Positions 9,095 through 17,666 of a DNA stretch of 64,000 bases are shown here, in pieces. Where the stretch lies: positions 214,166 through 278,165 of the forward strand of contig NZ_JACHJY010000013.1 of assembly GCF_014203895.1 (NCBI RefSeq), given 5' to 3'. Under the pieces are notes generated by a model. That model worked only from the letters and a program-made list of their open reading frames with translations. It searched no databases and had not been told where the DNA came from. The position numbers were made by a program, and so were the translations under genes. Source of the DNA: Streptomyces nymphaeiformis (GTDB taxonomy: Bacteria > Actinomycetota > Actinomycetes > Streptomycetales > Streptomycetaceae). Position 1 is the first letter of the stretch, and each line of letters starts with the position of its first letter.

Positions 9095-9505
9095 ATGCAG
9101 ATCACCCGCAGCTCGATCGACACCGTCAAAGGCCCGTCCGACTGGTTCACCGGCGACGTCTACATCGACGCCGTCGCCGCGGCCCCGGCCCCCTCCCGGG
9201 TCACCGCCAACCTGGTGCACTTCATGCCCGGCGCCCGCACCCACTGGCACCGCCACCCCTTGGGCCAGACCGTCTTCGTCACCGAAGGAGTCGGCCTGTG
9301 CCAGCGGCGCGGCGGCCCGGTGGAAGTCATCCGGCCCGGCGACCGCGTCCTGTTCGAAGCCGACGAGGAGCACTGGCACGGCGCCGCACCGAACCGGCTG
9401 ATGGTCCACCTCGCCATCAACGAGGGCGACCACGCCCACGACGTCGTCCACTGGCTGACCCCCGTCACCGACGCCGAGTACGCCACAGCCCCGGCCACCG
9501 GCTGA
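9095..9505 (+). CDS. Cupin-domain protein
   Basis: 136 residues; the ATG at 9095 lies 25 bp after the dehydrogenase stop. A single small cupin barrel is visible: the first motif is HWHRHPLGQTVFVTEG (metal-binding histidines at about 49-53), and the second is RPGDRVLFEADEEHWHG. Small cupins of this type bind a metal and act as isomerases, oxygenases or carbon-group tailoring enzymes; many have no known reaction. It is co-directional with the dehydrogenase and probably works on the same small molecule. Confidence 0.88.
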   Translation: MQITRSSIDTVKGPSDWFTGDVYIDAVAAAPAPSRVTANLVHFMPGARTHWHRHPLGQTVFVTEGVGLCQRRGGPVEVIRPGDRVLFEADEEHWHGAAPNRLMVHLAINEGDHAHDVVHWLTPVTDAEYATAPATG

Positions 9506-9533
9506 GCCCCCCATCGTCCTTGAGGAGAACCCT

Positions 9534-10025
9534 GTGACCACCTTCGCTCTCGTCGGCGCGGGACCGGGCCTGGGACTGGCGGCCGCCCGCCGCTTCGGCG
9601 CCGCCGGCCACCGCGTCGCCCTCCTCTCGCGCAGCCTCCAGCACCAGGACGACCTGGTGGCCGAGCCGGCGCGGGAGAACGTCCAGGCCCGCGGCTTCAC
9701 CGCCGACGTCCTCGACCCTGCTTCTCTCACCGCGGCCCTGCACGAAGTCGCCGACACGCTGCCGTTCGTCAACGGATCCAGCGCCGTGCGCCCGAACCCC
9801 GAGCGGGCCGGCACCTCGATCGCGTCCGCCGCAGAGAGCGCCTACGCGGCGATGCTCCACGACGCCCTCGCCGACCAGAACATCCACGCCGCCCAGCTGA
9901 TCATCCCCGGTGCGATCAGGCCCGACGCCGAGCACTCCAGCCCTGACGCACTGGCCGAGCGCCTGTACGCCATCCACACCGAACGCGGCGGCTTCCGGCA
10001 CTACGCCGAGCCCATGCCCACATGA
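9534..10025 (+). CDS. Short-chain dehydrogenase-like protein with internal deletion
   Basis: 163 residues from a GTG at 9534, with AGGAG upstream; SDRs are usually about 230-250. The N-terminus is normal (VGAGPGLGLAAARRFG nucleotide loop, then SRSLQ). After HEVADTL, near residue 80, the text jumps directly to PFVNGSSAVRPNP. In the family these segments are separated by some 60-80 residues that hold the NxG strand and the catalytic helix. The C-terminus (AAESAYAAMLHDAL, IHAAQLIIPGAI) is intact. The frame is kept, so this looks like an in-frame deletion. Catalysis is unlikely, but a binding role cannot be excluded. Confidence 0.7.
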   Translation: MTTFALVGAGPGLGLAAARRFGAAGHRVALLSRSLQHQDDLVAEPARENVQARGFTADVLDPASLTAALHEVADTLPFVNGSSAVRPNPERAGTSIASAAESAYAAMLHDALADQNIHAAQLIIPGAIRPDAEHSSPDALAERLYAIHTERGGFRHYAEPMPT

Positions 10026-10043
10026 GGCCCGGGGATCTCCTCC

Positions 10044-10580
10044 ATGAACTCCGCTGCCCGTCGCCGGTCGGCCCGCTTCGCTCCGGCAGCCGCCCTGTTG
10101 CTGGCCGCGACCGCCTGCGCCCGCGACTCGCAAGAAGCCACGCCGCCCTCTTCGTCTTCCGCCTCCGCGTCCCAGGAAGAGCAGGAGACAGCGGCATCCA
10201 CCGCACCATCCGCCTCCGGCAGGAGCACCGCCATGGACATCAGAGTCACCCTCGACGGCCGCCCCGTCGACGCCACCTTGAACGACAGCCCCGCCGCGCG
10301 CGACTTCGCCGAACTGCTCCCGCTCACCCTGGACCTCGAAGACTTCCACGGTACGGAACGGGTCACCGACCTGCCGCGCAAGCTGGACACCTCCGGCGCC
10401 CCCGAGCCGGCCGCGGCCAAGGTCGGCGACATCGCCTACTACGCCCCCTGGGGCAACCTGGCCCTCTTCCACCAGGAGGGGCCCGCCGCCTCCGCCGACC
10501 TGCTCATCCTCGGCCACCTCGACGTCAGCGCAGACCAGCTCGGCCGGGCCGAGCGCATCACCGTCGAAGCCGCCTCCTGA
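10044..10580 (+). CDS. Lipoprotein with cyclophilin-like domain
   Basis: 178 residues. The N-terminus has arginines, a hydrophobic stretch (FAPAAALLLAATAC) and a cysteine near 26, so it is a probable lipoprotein, although the -1 to -3 residues are only an approximate lipobox. A Ser/Gln/Glu-rich linker follows. From residue 63 (DIRVTLDGRPVDATLNDS) to the end the text fits the small cyclophilin-like fold family: LTLDLEDFHGTERV, VGDIAYYAPWGNLALF and LLILGHLD. Such proteins have no known prolyl isomerase activity. It belongs to the dehydrogenase/cupin gene set and would sit on the outer face of the membrane. Confidence 0.78.
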   Translation: MNSAARRRSARFAPAAALLLAATACARDSQEATPPSSSSASASQEEQETAASTAPSASGRSTAMDIRVTLDGRPVDATLNDSPAARDFAELLPLTLDLEDFHGTERVTDLPRKLDTSGAPEPAAAKVGDIAYYAPWGNLALFHQEGPAASADLLILGHLDVSADQLGRAERITVEAAS

Positions 10581-10606
10581 ACCCCCAGAGAAAGAGAACT
10601 ACCCGT

Positions 10607-11863
10607 ATGCCTTCCGCAGCCGGCACCCCCACGGGCAAGCTGCCCTTCGTCGTCTGGGTGCTCGCCGCCGGCACGTTCCTGATGGGCACCACCGAGTTCG
10701 TCATCGCAGGACTTCTGCCGGAGATCGCCGGTGACCTCGGCGTCGGCCTCTCCCGCGCCGGCCTGCTGATCACCGCCTTCGCCGTCGGCATGATCGTCGG
10801 CGGGCCGACCACGGCCCTGGCCACCCTGCGCCTGCCCCGGCGTCTGACCCTCGTCCTGGCCCTGGCCCTCTTCGCCCTCGGACACGTCGTCGCCGCGCTC
10901 AGCACCTCCTTCACGGTCGTCCTCGCCGCCAGGGTGGTCACCGCGCTGGCCACCGGCGCGTTCTGGGCCGTCGGATTCGTCATCGCCACCGCCGCCGCGG
11001 GCCCGGCGCGGGCCACCCGGGCCGTCGGCGTCATGATGGGCGGCCTGACCCTGGCCAACGTCGTCGGCGTGCCGATCGGCTCGTTCGTCGGCCGGTACAC
11101 CGGCTGGCGCGGCCCCTTCTGGGCCCTGGCCGTCCTCGCCGCCCTTGCCGCCGTGTTCGTCGCCCGCTTCGTCCCCGCGACGGAACAGCGGGCCGAGCTC
11201 TCTGTACGGGCCGAGGTCCGCGCCCTGCGCCAGGGCCGGCTGTGGCTGGCCTTGGCCGCCGCCGTCCTGATCATGGGCGGTGTCCTGGCCACGTACACCT
11301 ACATCACCCCGCTGCTGACCGACCGCGCCGGCATCCCGTCCGGGGCCGTCCCGTCGGTACTGATCGTCTTCGGGCTCGGTGCCCTGGGCGGCACCGCCAT
11401 CGGCGGCCGGCTCGGCGACCGCCGCCCGATGGCCACCACCATCACGGCCGCCGCGGTCACCGCCCTGGCACTGTTCCTGCTGATCCCGCTGTCGACCGGG
11501 CCCGCCACCGCCGTCGTCCTGGTCTTCCTCATGGCCCTGGCCGGGTTCACCGTCAACCCCGTCGTCACCGCACTCGCCGTCCGCTTCGCCGGCGACGCCC
11601 CCACCCTCACCTCGGCCCTGTCCACCTCCGCCTACAACACCGGCATCGCCGTCGGCTCCGCCCTCGCCGGCCGAGCCCTGAACACCTCCCTCGGCCTGAC
11701 CGGACCGGCCCTGGTCGGCGCCGTCTCCGCCGCCCTCACCCTCCTGCCGCTCATCGCCCTCGCCCTCGGCGGCACCCGGCGGCAGGCCCGGATCGCGGCC
11801 CGGCACACAGCCCCGGCCCGCATGCGGGACCACGAGACAACATCTGTGTCATCCAGGCACTGA
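10607..11863 (+). CDS. MFS drug exporter, Cmx/CmlR type
   Basis: 418 residues starting at the ATG at 10607. Twelve hydrophobic segments are visible. The N-terminus (MGTTEFVIAGLLPEIAGDLG) is the signature of the DHA1 subfamily that includes actinobacterial chloramphenicol exporters and AraJ/YdhP-like carriers; motif C (GGLTLANVVGVPIGSFVG) marks it as an antiporter. It would export a small hydrophobic compound using the proton gradient. It closes the plus-strand operon, 26 bp after the lipoprotein, so its substrate may be the product or toxic partner of the upstream enzymes. Confidence 0.88.
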   Translation: MPSAAGTPTGKLPFVVWVLAAGTFLMGTTEFVIAGLLPEIAGDLGVGLSRAGLLITAFAVGMIVGGPTTALATLRLPRRLTLVLALALFALGHVVAALSTSFTVVLAARVVTALATGAFWAVGFVIATAAAGPARATRAVGVMMGGLTLANVVGVPIGSFVGRYTGWRGPFWALAVLAALAAVFVARFVPATEQRAELSVRAEVRALRQGRLWLALAAAVLIMGGVLATYTYITPLLTDRAGIPSGAVPSVLIVFGLGALGGTAIGGRLGDRRPMATTITAAAVTALALFLLIPLSTGPATAVVLVFLMALAGFTVNPVVTALAVRFAGDAPTLTSALSTSAYNTGIAVGSALAGRALNTSLGLTGPALVGAVSAALTLLPLIALALGGTRRQARIAARHTAPARMRDHETTSVSSRH

Positions 11864-12415
11864 CACACCTCCATCGTCGCCGACCGCACGATGGAGCCCT
11901 TCGCCTGCCTCGACACGGCCTACAACGAGGGCGACTCCGCACCGGGCTCGGGCGGGCGGAGCTACACGGGGCGCGGCTGCCGACGGCCTCCGAGCTCGTT
12001 CGGGCGCGCCTGCAGCCTCCCGTGGGGAGCCGGGAGGCGGGCGCGGCCCTGCCCTCACGGGCGCGGGAAGGCAGGGCCGACGGCGTAGCCCGCTTGGGGT
12101 GGGGCGGGGAGCCGCGTGCTCTTCACCCTGCCACCGGGCTACGGGGGTGCGCCAGAGGTGTGCACGAACCAGCCAACGGCATATGCAGGAGTTCAAGGGC
12201 ACGCCACAAGCCGCTGGTCGGCGTACGAACCGCTGCCCGTGGAGACCGGGGCTGGGCAGGCCAGGGCGTGCACGACCGCGTCCATCCGGTCGGGCGAGTC
12301 CATCACCGGGATCCACGTAACAAGCGCCCCTCCAGCTCGACGTGCTCGTCCAGTGGGAGGGCTTGCCCTGCTTGCAGAGCTGCGCGATCGACTCCGCTGT
12401 CGCTCGCGATGGCCG
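11864..12415. other. Gap between convergent operons, no gene seen
   Basis: About 550 bp between the MFS stop and the nuoN stop. Open frames exist on both strands, but their composition follows GC content, and none shows a family signature or a good ribosome-binding site. I see no clear terminator hairpin. Confidence 0.4.
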
Positions 12416-13834
12416 TCACGTGCTGAGGGAGCCGCTCAGCAGCGGAAGTACCGGTCCCGCCGCCACCCCCAGGCCCACCGAGACTGCGGCGGCGGTGTAG
12501 GCGGCGACGCGGGCCGGGAGGTCGCCGTCGGTGAGAGCGTCGCCAGGGCGTCCTGATACGGCGGGCAGGATCAGGCGCAGGTAGTAGAACAGCGAGGCCA
12601 CGGTGTTCACGGCGGCCAGGACGGCGAGCCAGGCGTAGCCGCCGTCGAACGCGGCGGTGAACGCCTCCAGCTTGCCGACGAAGACCGCCGTGGGCGGCGT
12701 GCCGACGAGGCCGAGCAGGCAGGTCACCAGGCTTGCGGCGAGCAGCGGGCGCCGACGGGCGAGGCCGCGGTAGTCGTCGATCCGGGTGGCGCGGGGGAGG
12801 GCGCAGACCACGGCGAAGGCTCCCAGGTTCGTGACGGCGTAGGCGGCCAGATAGTAGAGGAGGGCCGGCTGGGCCAGGTCGGATCGGCCGGCCACGGCGA
12901 CGGGCAGGAGCAGGTAGCCGACCTGGCTGATGGTGGAGTACGCGAGGAGCCGCTTCACGTCCGTCTGGAAGAAGGCGGCGAGATTGCCCAGGGTCATGGA
13001 GGCGGCGGCGATGACGGAGACGAGCGCTGCCCACGGCATGCCGCTGTCGGAGAGGGCGGCCTCGCCGAGGCGCAGCAGAGCGGTGAGGGCGCCGATCTTC
13101 GGGACGGTGGTCAGGAAGGCGGCGACCGGCGCGGTGCTGCCCTGGATCGCGTCCGGCACCCAGAAGTGGGCGGGGACGGCGCCCGCCTTGAACAGCACGC
13201 CCGCGAGCAGGCCCACGGTCCCGGCGGCGACCAGTGACACGGGTGCCTGGGGCAGGGCGGGGCCGAGCAGCGGGTATCCCGTGGCTCGCCCGGCCGCGTA
13301 CAGCACCGTGATGCCGGCCAGCATGACGACACCGAGCAGCGCGCCGATCACGTAGTACTTGAGGGCCGCCTCCGTGCCCGGACCGTCCTTGCGGAAGCCG
13401 GCGAGGGCGTACGCGGGGACGCTCGCGAGCAGGTAGCCGGCGGCGAGCAGCAGAAGGTCCTGGGCGCCGGCCATGACGAGGGCGCCGAGGGCGGAGAGTT
13501 GCAGCAGTACGTAGAGCTCGCTCTCGCGGGGGTGGGCGTGGAACGGGCGGGCGCACAGGGCGAGTACGAGCAGGACGGATCCGAGCACGACGACGCGGGT
13601 GGTGCTGGTGACCGGGTCGACGGTGAACCCCTCGCCGAACGCGGTGAGGTCCGGTCCCGCCGCGGCGACGGACGCCGCCACGATGCCCGCGAGCGCCGCA
13701 CCGCAGGCGAGGATCCCCACGAGCCACTGCCAGCGCCTCGGCAACCAGGCCCCGAGCAGCAGTCCGAGGACGGCCGAGGCGGCGAGGAGCAGCTCGGGGA
13801 GGATGTCGAGCGGGTTCTCGTTCATGTCGGTCAT
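12416..13834 (-). CDS. nuoN: NADH-quinone oxidoreductase subunit N
   Basis: 472 residues, normal length. It is a proton-pumping antiporter-like subunit of the complex I membrane arm, with about 14 membrane segments. The pump lysine region is recognisable as LLAGVLFKAGAVPAHFWVPDA, and the second-half lysine region as TDVKRLLAYSTISQVGY. The last gene of the operon, its ATG overlaps the nuoM stop by 4 bp, so translation is coupled. The cluster encodes only membrane subunits plus one unusual soluble-like protein, so the electron donor is not evident from the window. Confidence 0.94.
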   Translation of the reverse strand: MTDMNENPLDILPELLLAASAVLGLLLGAWLPRRWQWLVGILACGAALAGIVAASVAAAGPDLTAFGEGFTVDPVTSTTRVVVLGSVLLVLALCARPFHAHPRESELYVLLQLSALGALVMAGAQDLLLLAAGYLLASVPAYALAGFRKDGPGTEAALKYYVIGALLGVVMLAGITVLYAAGRATGYPLLGPALPQAPVSLVAAGTVGLLAGVLFKAGAVPAHFWVPDAIQGSTAPVAAFLTTVPKIGALTALLRLGEAALSDSGMPWAALVSVIAAASMTLGNLAAFFQTDVKRLLAYSTISQVGYLLLPVAVAGRSDLAQPALLYYLAAYAVTNLGAFAVVCALPRATRIDDYRGLARRRPLLAASLVTCLLGLVGTPPTAVFVGKLEAFTAAFDGGYAWLAVLAAVNTVASLFYYLRLILPAVSGRPGDALTDGDLPARVAAYTAAAVSVGLGVAAGPVLPLLSGSLST

Positions 13835-15336
13835 CGGGCGAGGAGCTCCAGGACCGTGCGCGAGGCCGGCTCGATGACGTCGAGGAGGAAGCGCGGGGCG
13901 ACGCCCAGGACGACGGCGAGCGCGAGGAGCGGGACGACGGCGGCGCTCTCGTGCGCCCGCAGGTCGGTGAACGCACGAGGGGTGCCGGGTGTGTCGGGGA
14001 GGCGCACAGGGCCCATGAGGAGTTGCCGCAGGGCGCGCAGGAACAGGCCGGCCGTGAGGAGGATGCCGAGCACGGACAGGGCGGTGGCCAGCGGTCTCGG
14101 CCCGAGAGCACCGGTGAAGATCTGGAACTCCGCGATGAACCCGGAGAAGCCGGGGAGCCCGAGGGAGGCGAAGGCGGCCACACCCGTCAGCGCCGCGAAC
14201 ACCGGCGCGGGCGCGGCCAGGCCGCCGTACGCGCCCATGTCGTAGCTCCGCGCGCGGTCGTGGAGAACGCCGGCGAGGAGGAACAGCGCGCCCGTGATGA
14301 GGCCGTGGCTGACCATCTGGGTGACCGAGCCGGTGACGGCGAGCGAGCGTGCCTGCGCCGAGGTGTCGGTGGTCGCGGCGGCGGCACCGACGGCCAGGAC
14401 GATGTAGCCCATGTGGTTGACCGAGGTGTACGCGACCATGCGTTTGAAGTCCGTCTGGGCGAGCGCCACCAGGGCGCCGTACAGGACGGAGACGACACCG
14501 ATCACGACGAGGACGAGGGCGTAGCGACGCCAGGCGTCCGGCAGCAGGGGCATGGCGATGCGCAGGAATCCGTACGTCCCCATCTTCAGGAGCACGCCGG
14601 CGAGGATGGCCGATCCGGCCGCCGGGGCCTCGGTGTGGGCCGGGGGCAGCCAGGTGTGGAACGGGACGGTGGGCGTCTTGACGGCGAGTCCGAGGCCGAT
14701 CGCGAGCAGCACGAGACCGGCGTACGTGCCCCGGCCCGCCAGGGGGTTCTGCCGGGTCAGGTCCACGATGTCGAAGGTGTGCGGGGAGGCGGCGAGGTAC
14801 AGGCCGATGAAGCCGAGCAGCAGCGCGAGCGAGCCGATGAAGGTGTAGAGGAAGAACTTCAGCGCGGCCCGCTTGGCGTCACCGTGTCCCCAGCCCGCGA
14901 TGACGAAGTACATCGCCACGATCGACAGGTCGAAGAAGACGAAGAACAGGATCAGGTCGAGGGAGACGAACAGCCCCAGGCAGGTCGTCTGGAGGAAGAG
15001 GAAGAGCGCGGCGAACTCACGGAACCGGTGCCGGTCACGCAGCGCGTACACGGCGCAGGCCAGGAACAGGACGCAGGTGAGGGCGAGCAGCGGCAAGGAC
15101 AGGCCGTCCACGCCGACGTGGTAGCCGACCCCCGCGTTGGGGATCCAACGGGCCCGCACCTCGTACTGGATGCCGCCGCCCGTCTCGTACCCGGCCCACA
15201 CGGCGATGACGAGCCCGAGCTCGGCGGCCGCCGTGGCGACCCACAGCGCGCGCACGGCCTGGACCGGGGTACGGCCGGGCAGGGCCAGGAGCAGGACGGC
15301 GACCGCGGTCGGGGCGAAGACGAGGGCGGTGAGCAA
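13831..15336 (-). CDS. nuoM: NADH-quinone oxidoreductase subunit M
   Basis: 501 residues from a TTG start at 15336, with GAGG six bases upstream. The second antiporter-like subunit of the complex I membrane arm. The pump lysine motif AVKTPTVPFHTWLPPAHTEAP is normal. The helix that carries the essential glutamate in canonical NuoM (FFFWE-type motif) reads LFFVFFDLSIVAMYF here, with Asp at that position. The next lysine region (TDFKRMVAYTSVNHMGY) is conserved. It is separated from nuoL by 75 bp, unlike the overlapping joins elsewhere in the operon. Confidence 0.94.
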   Translation of the reverse strand: MLTALVFAPTAVAVLLLALPGRTPVQAVRALWVATAAAELGLVIAVWAGYETGGGIQYEVRARWIPNAGVGYHVGVDGLSLPLLALTCVLFLACAVYALRDRHRFREFAALFLFLQTTCLGLFVSLDLILFFVFFDLSIVAMYFVIAGWGHGDAKRAALKFFLYTFIGSLALLLGFIGLYLAASPHTFDIVDLTRQNPLAGRGTYAGLVLLAIGLGLAVKTPTVPFHTWLPPAHTEAPAAGSAILAGVLLKMGTYGFLRIAMPLLPDAWRRYALVLVVIGVVSVLYGALVALAQTDFKRMVAYTSVNHMGYIVLAVGAAAATTDTSAQARSLAVTGSVTQMVSHGLITGALFLLAGVLHDRARSYDMGAYGGLAAPAPVFAALTGVAAFASLGLPGFSGFIAEFQIFTGALGPRPLATALSVLGILLTAGLFLRALRQLLMGPVRLPDTPGTPRAFTDLRAHESAAVVPLLALAVVLGVAPRFLLDVIEPASRTVLELLAR

Positions 15337-15411
15337 CGGTTACCTCACGAGGACGGGGTGGGGGAAGCGAGCGGAAGCCGCACGAGGGCACAGGAAGAGG
15401 GTGGTGATCGG
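15337..15411. repeat. 75-bp insertion with duplicated nuoL 3' end
   Basis: The 18-bp sequence at about 15338-15355 and the one at about 15413-15430 (containing ACCTCACGAGGACG) are the same except for one base. The second covers the last codons and stop of nuoL; the first supplies the GAGG ribosome-binding site of nuoM. Removing one unit would put the nuoM start a few bases after the nuoL stop, as elsewhere in this operon. It therefore looks like a local duplication or insertion. Confidence 0.6.
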
Positions 15412-17364
15412 CTACCTCACGAGGACGAGCACGACGGCGATGACGGAGAAGGCGGCTACGGCCTGGGCGAGGTACTGGTGCAGCTGCCCGGTCTGCGGTC
15501 GGCGGGCCCACCGGCCCAGGCGCCGCGTCGCCGTGGCGAGACCCTCGACCGCCCCGTCGACCGCCCCTTCGACGAACCGGTTCGTCCACCGGGCCAGCAC
15601 CAGGGCGCCGACGCCCGAAGCGTTCACGGCGCGGTCCAGGACCCGGTCGTCGAACGCCGCGGCGGCGCGGGCCAGACCGAGGGCGGGGGAGACGATGAGG
15701 ACGTGGGCGGCTCGTTCCAGCCGCAGCCACTCACGACACAGTCGCCGTGTCCAAGGCGGCACGAGAGTCCGGCCGCCCCAGGGCCAGGCCCAGGCCAGGG
15801 CGGCGGCGACGAGCGCGACCAGCCCCGAGACGGCGAACTCCCCTGCATGAGGTTCGGGTTCTGGGCCTTGGCCGAGGTAGTCGGTGAGCGTGTCCCGTAC
15901 CGGCGGAAACGCCAGAGGCGTGAGCGCGGCGCAGGCGAGGGCGAGCAGCGCGAGCGGCGGAACGGCGCCGGCGGGGATCGGGCGCCGCTGCTCCACGGCC
16001 GACGTGGGCACCGGGTGCCGCTGGTGCACCGCCGACGCGGGGATCGGGTGCCGCTGTTCCACCCCGGACGCGGGCATGCGGCGCCGCCGTTCCACCGCCC
16101 CCGCGGGCATCGGACGCCACACGTACCAGAGGATCTTGACGCTGTAGACGGCCGACAGAACGGCCGCGCCGAGCCCCACCGCGTACAGCCCGCCACCGTC
16201 CTCCAACGCCCCGGCCAGAAGGACGTCCTTTGCCGCCCACAGGGAGAGCGGCGGAAGCCCGGCGAGCGACAGGGCACCCACCGTGCAGATCACGCCGACC
16301 GACCGCCGGAAGCGAGCCACCCCGCGCAGCTCGGTCAGCCGCTGTGTCCCCCAGGACGTCAGCCACGCGCCCGCGACCATGAACAGCAGGCTCTTCGCGG
16401 CCGCATGGGCCATCAGCTGCAGTGCCCCGCCGGTGCTCGCGCCCACGCCGGCGGCGAGCACCATGAAGCCGATCTGGGCGCAGGTCGACGCGGCGAGCAG
16501 CTGCTTGAGGTCGCTCTGCGCCACGGCGACGAGCCCGAGGGCCACCGCGGTCGCCGCTCCCACCCACGCGGCCGTGTCCGCGCCCCAGCCCGAGGCGTCG
16601 AGCAGTGCGCCGGTACGGAGCAGCAGGTAGGCGCCGGCGACGACCATGGTCGCCGAGTGCAGCAGCGCGGACACCGGGCTCGGACCCTGCATCGCCCGCG
16701 ACAGCCAGAAGCTGAAGGGGAGTTGCGCGGACTTTCCGAACGCCGCCAGGAGGATCCCCGCCGTGACGAACGACAGCCACGGCTCGCCCGTGTCGTCGAG
16801 CGTGTCGAGGGACAGGGGGCCGGGTGCGGCGGCGAGAGCGGCGCCGGCGGCGAGGTAGAGGCCGAGGTCCGCGGTACGGGTGACGAGGAAGGCGGTCTGG
16901 GCCGCAGCCGTACGGACGGGCTCACGCCACCAGTAACCGATCAGGGCCCACGAGGTGGCGCCCATGACCTCCCAGCCCATGAGGAGGGTGGGCAGGGTCG
17001 TCGCGGTCACGGTGACGAGCATGCTGCCGGCGAACAGCAGCATCAGGCCGAAGAACCGGGCCCGCGCCTCGTCGGCGGCGAATTCCGCCGTGCTGAACAG
17101 CAGGACGGCGAGCGTGACGGCCGTGACGGTCACGACGAGCACCCCGGAGAGACCGTCCACGCCGAGCCGGACGGGAAGCCCGTCGAGGAGCGGCGCTTCG
17201 ACGGCCGGGTGCCGCACGGCGGCCGTGACGGCGAGGCCGAGAGACGCGATCGCCACCGCCACGGCCGCCGCGGGCGCCCACCGGTCCAGCGTCCGCCCGC
17301 CCGCGAGCAGCAGCGCCCCGCATGTCACGGGCAGGGCGACCAGCGCCCACAGCACCGGGCTCAT
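15412..17364 (-). CDS. nuoL: NADH-quinone oxidoreductase subunit L
   Basis: 650 residues, within the family range. The distal proton-pumping subunit of complex I. The essential Glu is seen in LLMGWEVMGATSWALIGY, and the pump Lys in FGKSAQLPFSFWLSRAMQGPSPVSALLHSATM (usual HTWLPDAM replaced by FSFWLSRAM). The second-half lysine is in SDLKQLLAASTCAQIGF. Between about residues 415 and 465 lies an Arg/Pro-rich insertion built of 11-residue repeats, not part of normal NuoL. The C-terminus after it carries the long amphipathic-helix region. Its ATG overlaps the nuoK stop. Confidence 0.93.
   Translation of the reverse strand: MSPVLWALVALPVTCGALLLAGGRTLDRWAPAAAVAVAIASLGLAVTAAVRHPAVEAPLLDGLPVRLGVDGLSGVLVVTVTAVTLAVLLFSTAEFAADEARARFFGLMLLFAGSMLVTVTATTLPTLLMGWEVMGATSWALIGYWWREPVRTAAAQTAFLVTRTADLGLYLAAGAALAAAPGPLSLDTLDDTGEPWLSFVTAGILLAAFGKSAQLPFSFWLSRAMQGPSPVSALLHSATMVVAGAYLLLRTGALLDASGWGADTAAWVGAATAVALGLVAVAQSDLKQLLAASTCAQIGFMVLAAGVGASTGGALQLMAHAAAKSLLFMVAGAWLTSWGTQRLTELRGVARFRRSVGVICTVGALSLAGLPPLSLWAAKDVLLAGALEDGGGLYAVGLGAAVLSAVYSVKILWYVWRPMPAGAVERRRRMPASGVEQRHPIPASAVHQRHPVPTSAVEQRRPIPAGAVPPLALLALACAALTPLAFPPVRDTLTDYLGQGPEPEPHAGEFAVSGLVALVAAALAWAWPWGGRTLVPPWTRRLCREWLRLERAAHVLIVSPALGLARAAAAFDDRVLDRAVNASGVGALVLARWTNRFVEGAVDGAVEGLATATRRLGRWARRPQTGQLHQYLAQAVAAFSVIAVVLVLVR
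15964..16113. repeat. 33-bp tandem repeat inside nuoL
   Basis: Four full units (15964-15996, 15997-16029, 16030-16062, 16063-16095) plus a partial one. Each unit has the pattern CCGCTG-TCCAC and encodes an 11-residue peptide of the type IPASAVxQRHP. The unit length is a multiple of three, so copy number can change without breaking the frame. It falls in a hydrophilic loop of NuoL. Confidence 0.85.
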
Positions 17365-17666
17365 TCCCTCAGCTCCGCCGCCATGTCGGTCATGTCGACC
17401 TCGCGGGACCGGAACAGTGCGGTGACCACGGCGAATCCGATCGCCATCTCCACCGCCATGGCCGTGATGGCGACGACGACCAGGACCTGCCCGTCGGCCG
17501 TCGCCGGGGCGATGTAGTGCCAGGCCGCGCCGGCGGCGAGGATCACCCCGCCCAGCATCAGCTCCAGGCCCATCATCAGCATCACGATCGACTGCTGCGT
17601 CAGCGCGCCGAACAGGCCGACGCAGAACAGGGCGGCGGCGACGATCAGGAACACTTCCAGGTTCAC
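17361..17666 (-). CDS. nuoK: NADH-quinone oxidoreductase subunit K
   Basis: 101 residues, normal size, three membrane segments. The two membrane glutamates needed for proton transfer are present: MMGLELMLGG (segment 2) and AMAVEMAIGFAVV (segment 3). It starts at a GTG (17666) that overlaps the nuoJ stop in a GTGA, and its own stop overlaps the nuoL ATG, so it is tightly coupled on both sides. Confidence 0.94.
   Translation of the reverse strand: MNLEVFLIVAAALFCVGLFGALTQQSIVMLMMGLELMLGGVILAAGAAWHYIAPATADGQVLVVVAITAMAVEMAIGFAVVTALFRSREVDMTDMAAELRE

Noticed and set aside
13951..17517. Very long plus-strand open frame opposite nuoL-nuoM-nuoN
   Set aside because: It is the GC-rich shadow of the nuo genes, with no hydrophobic or domain pattern of its own.
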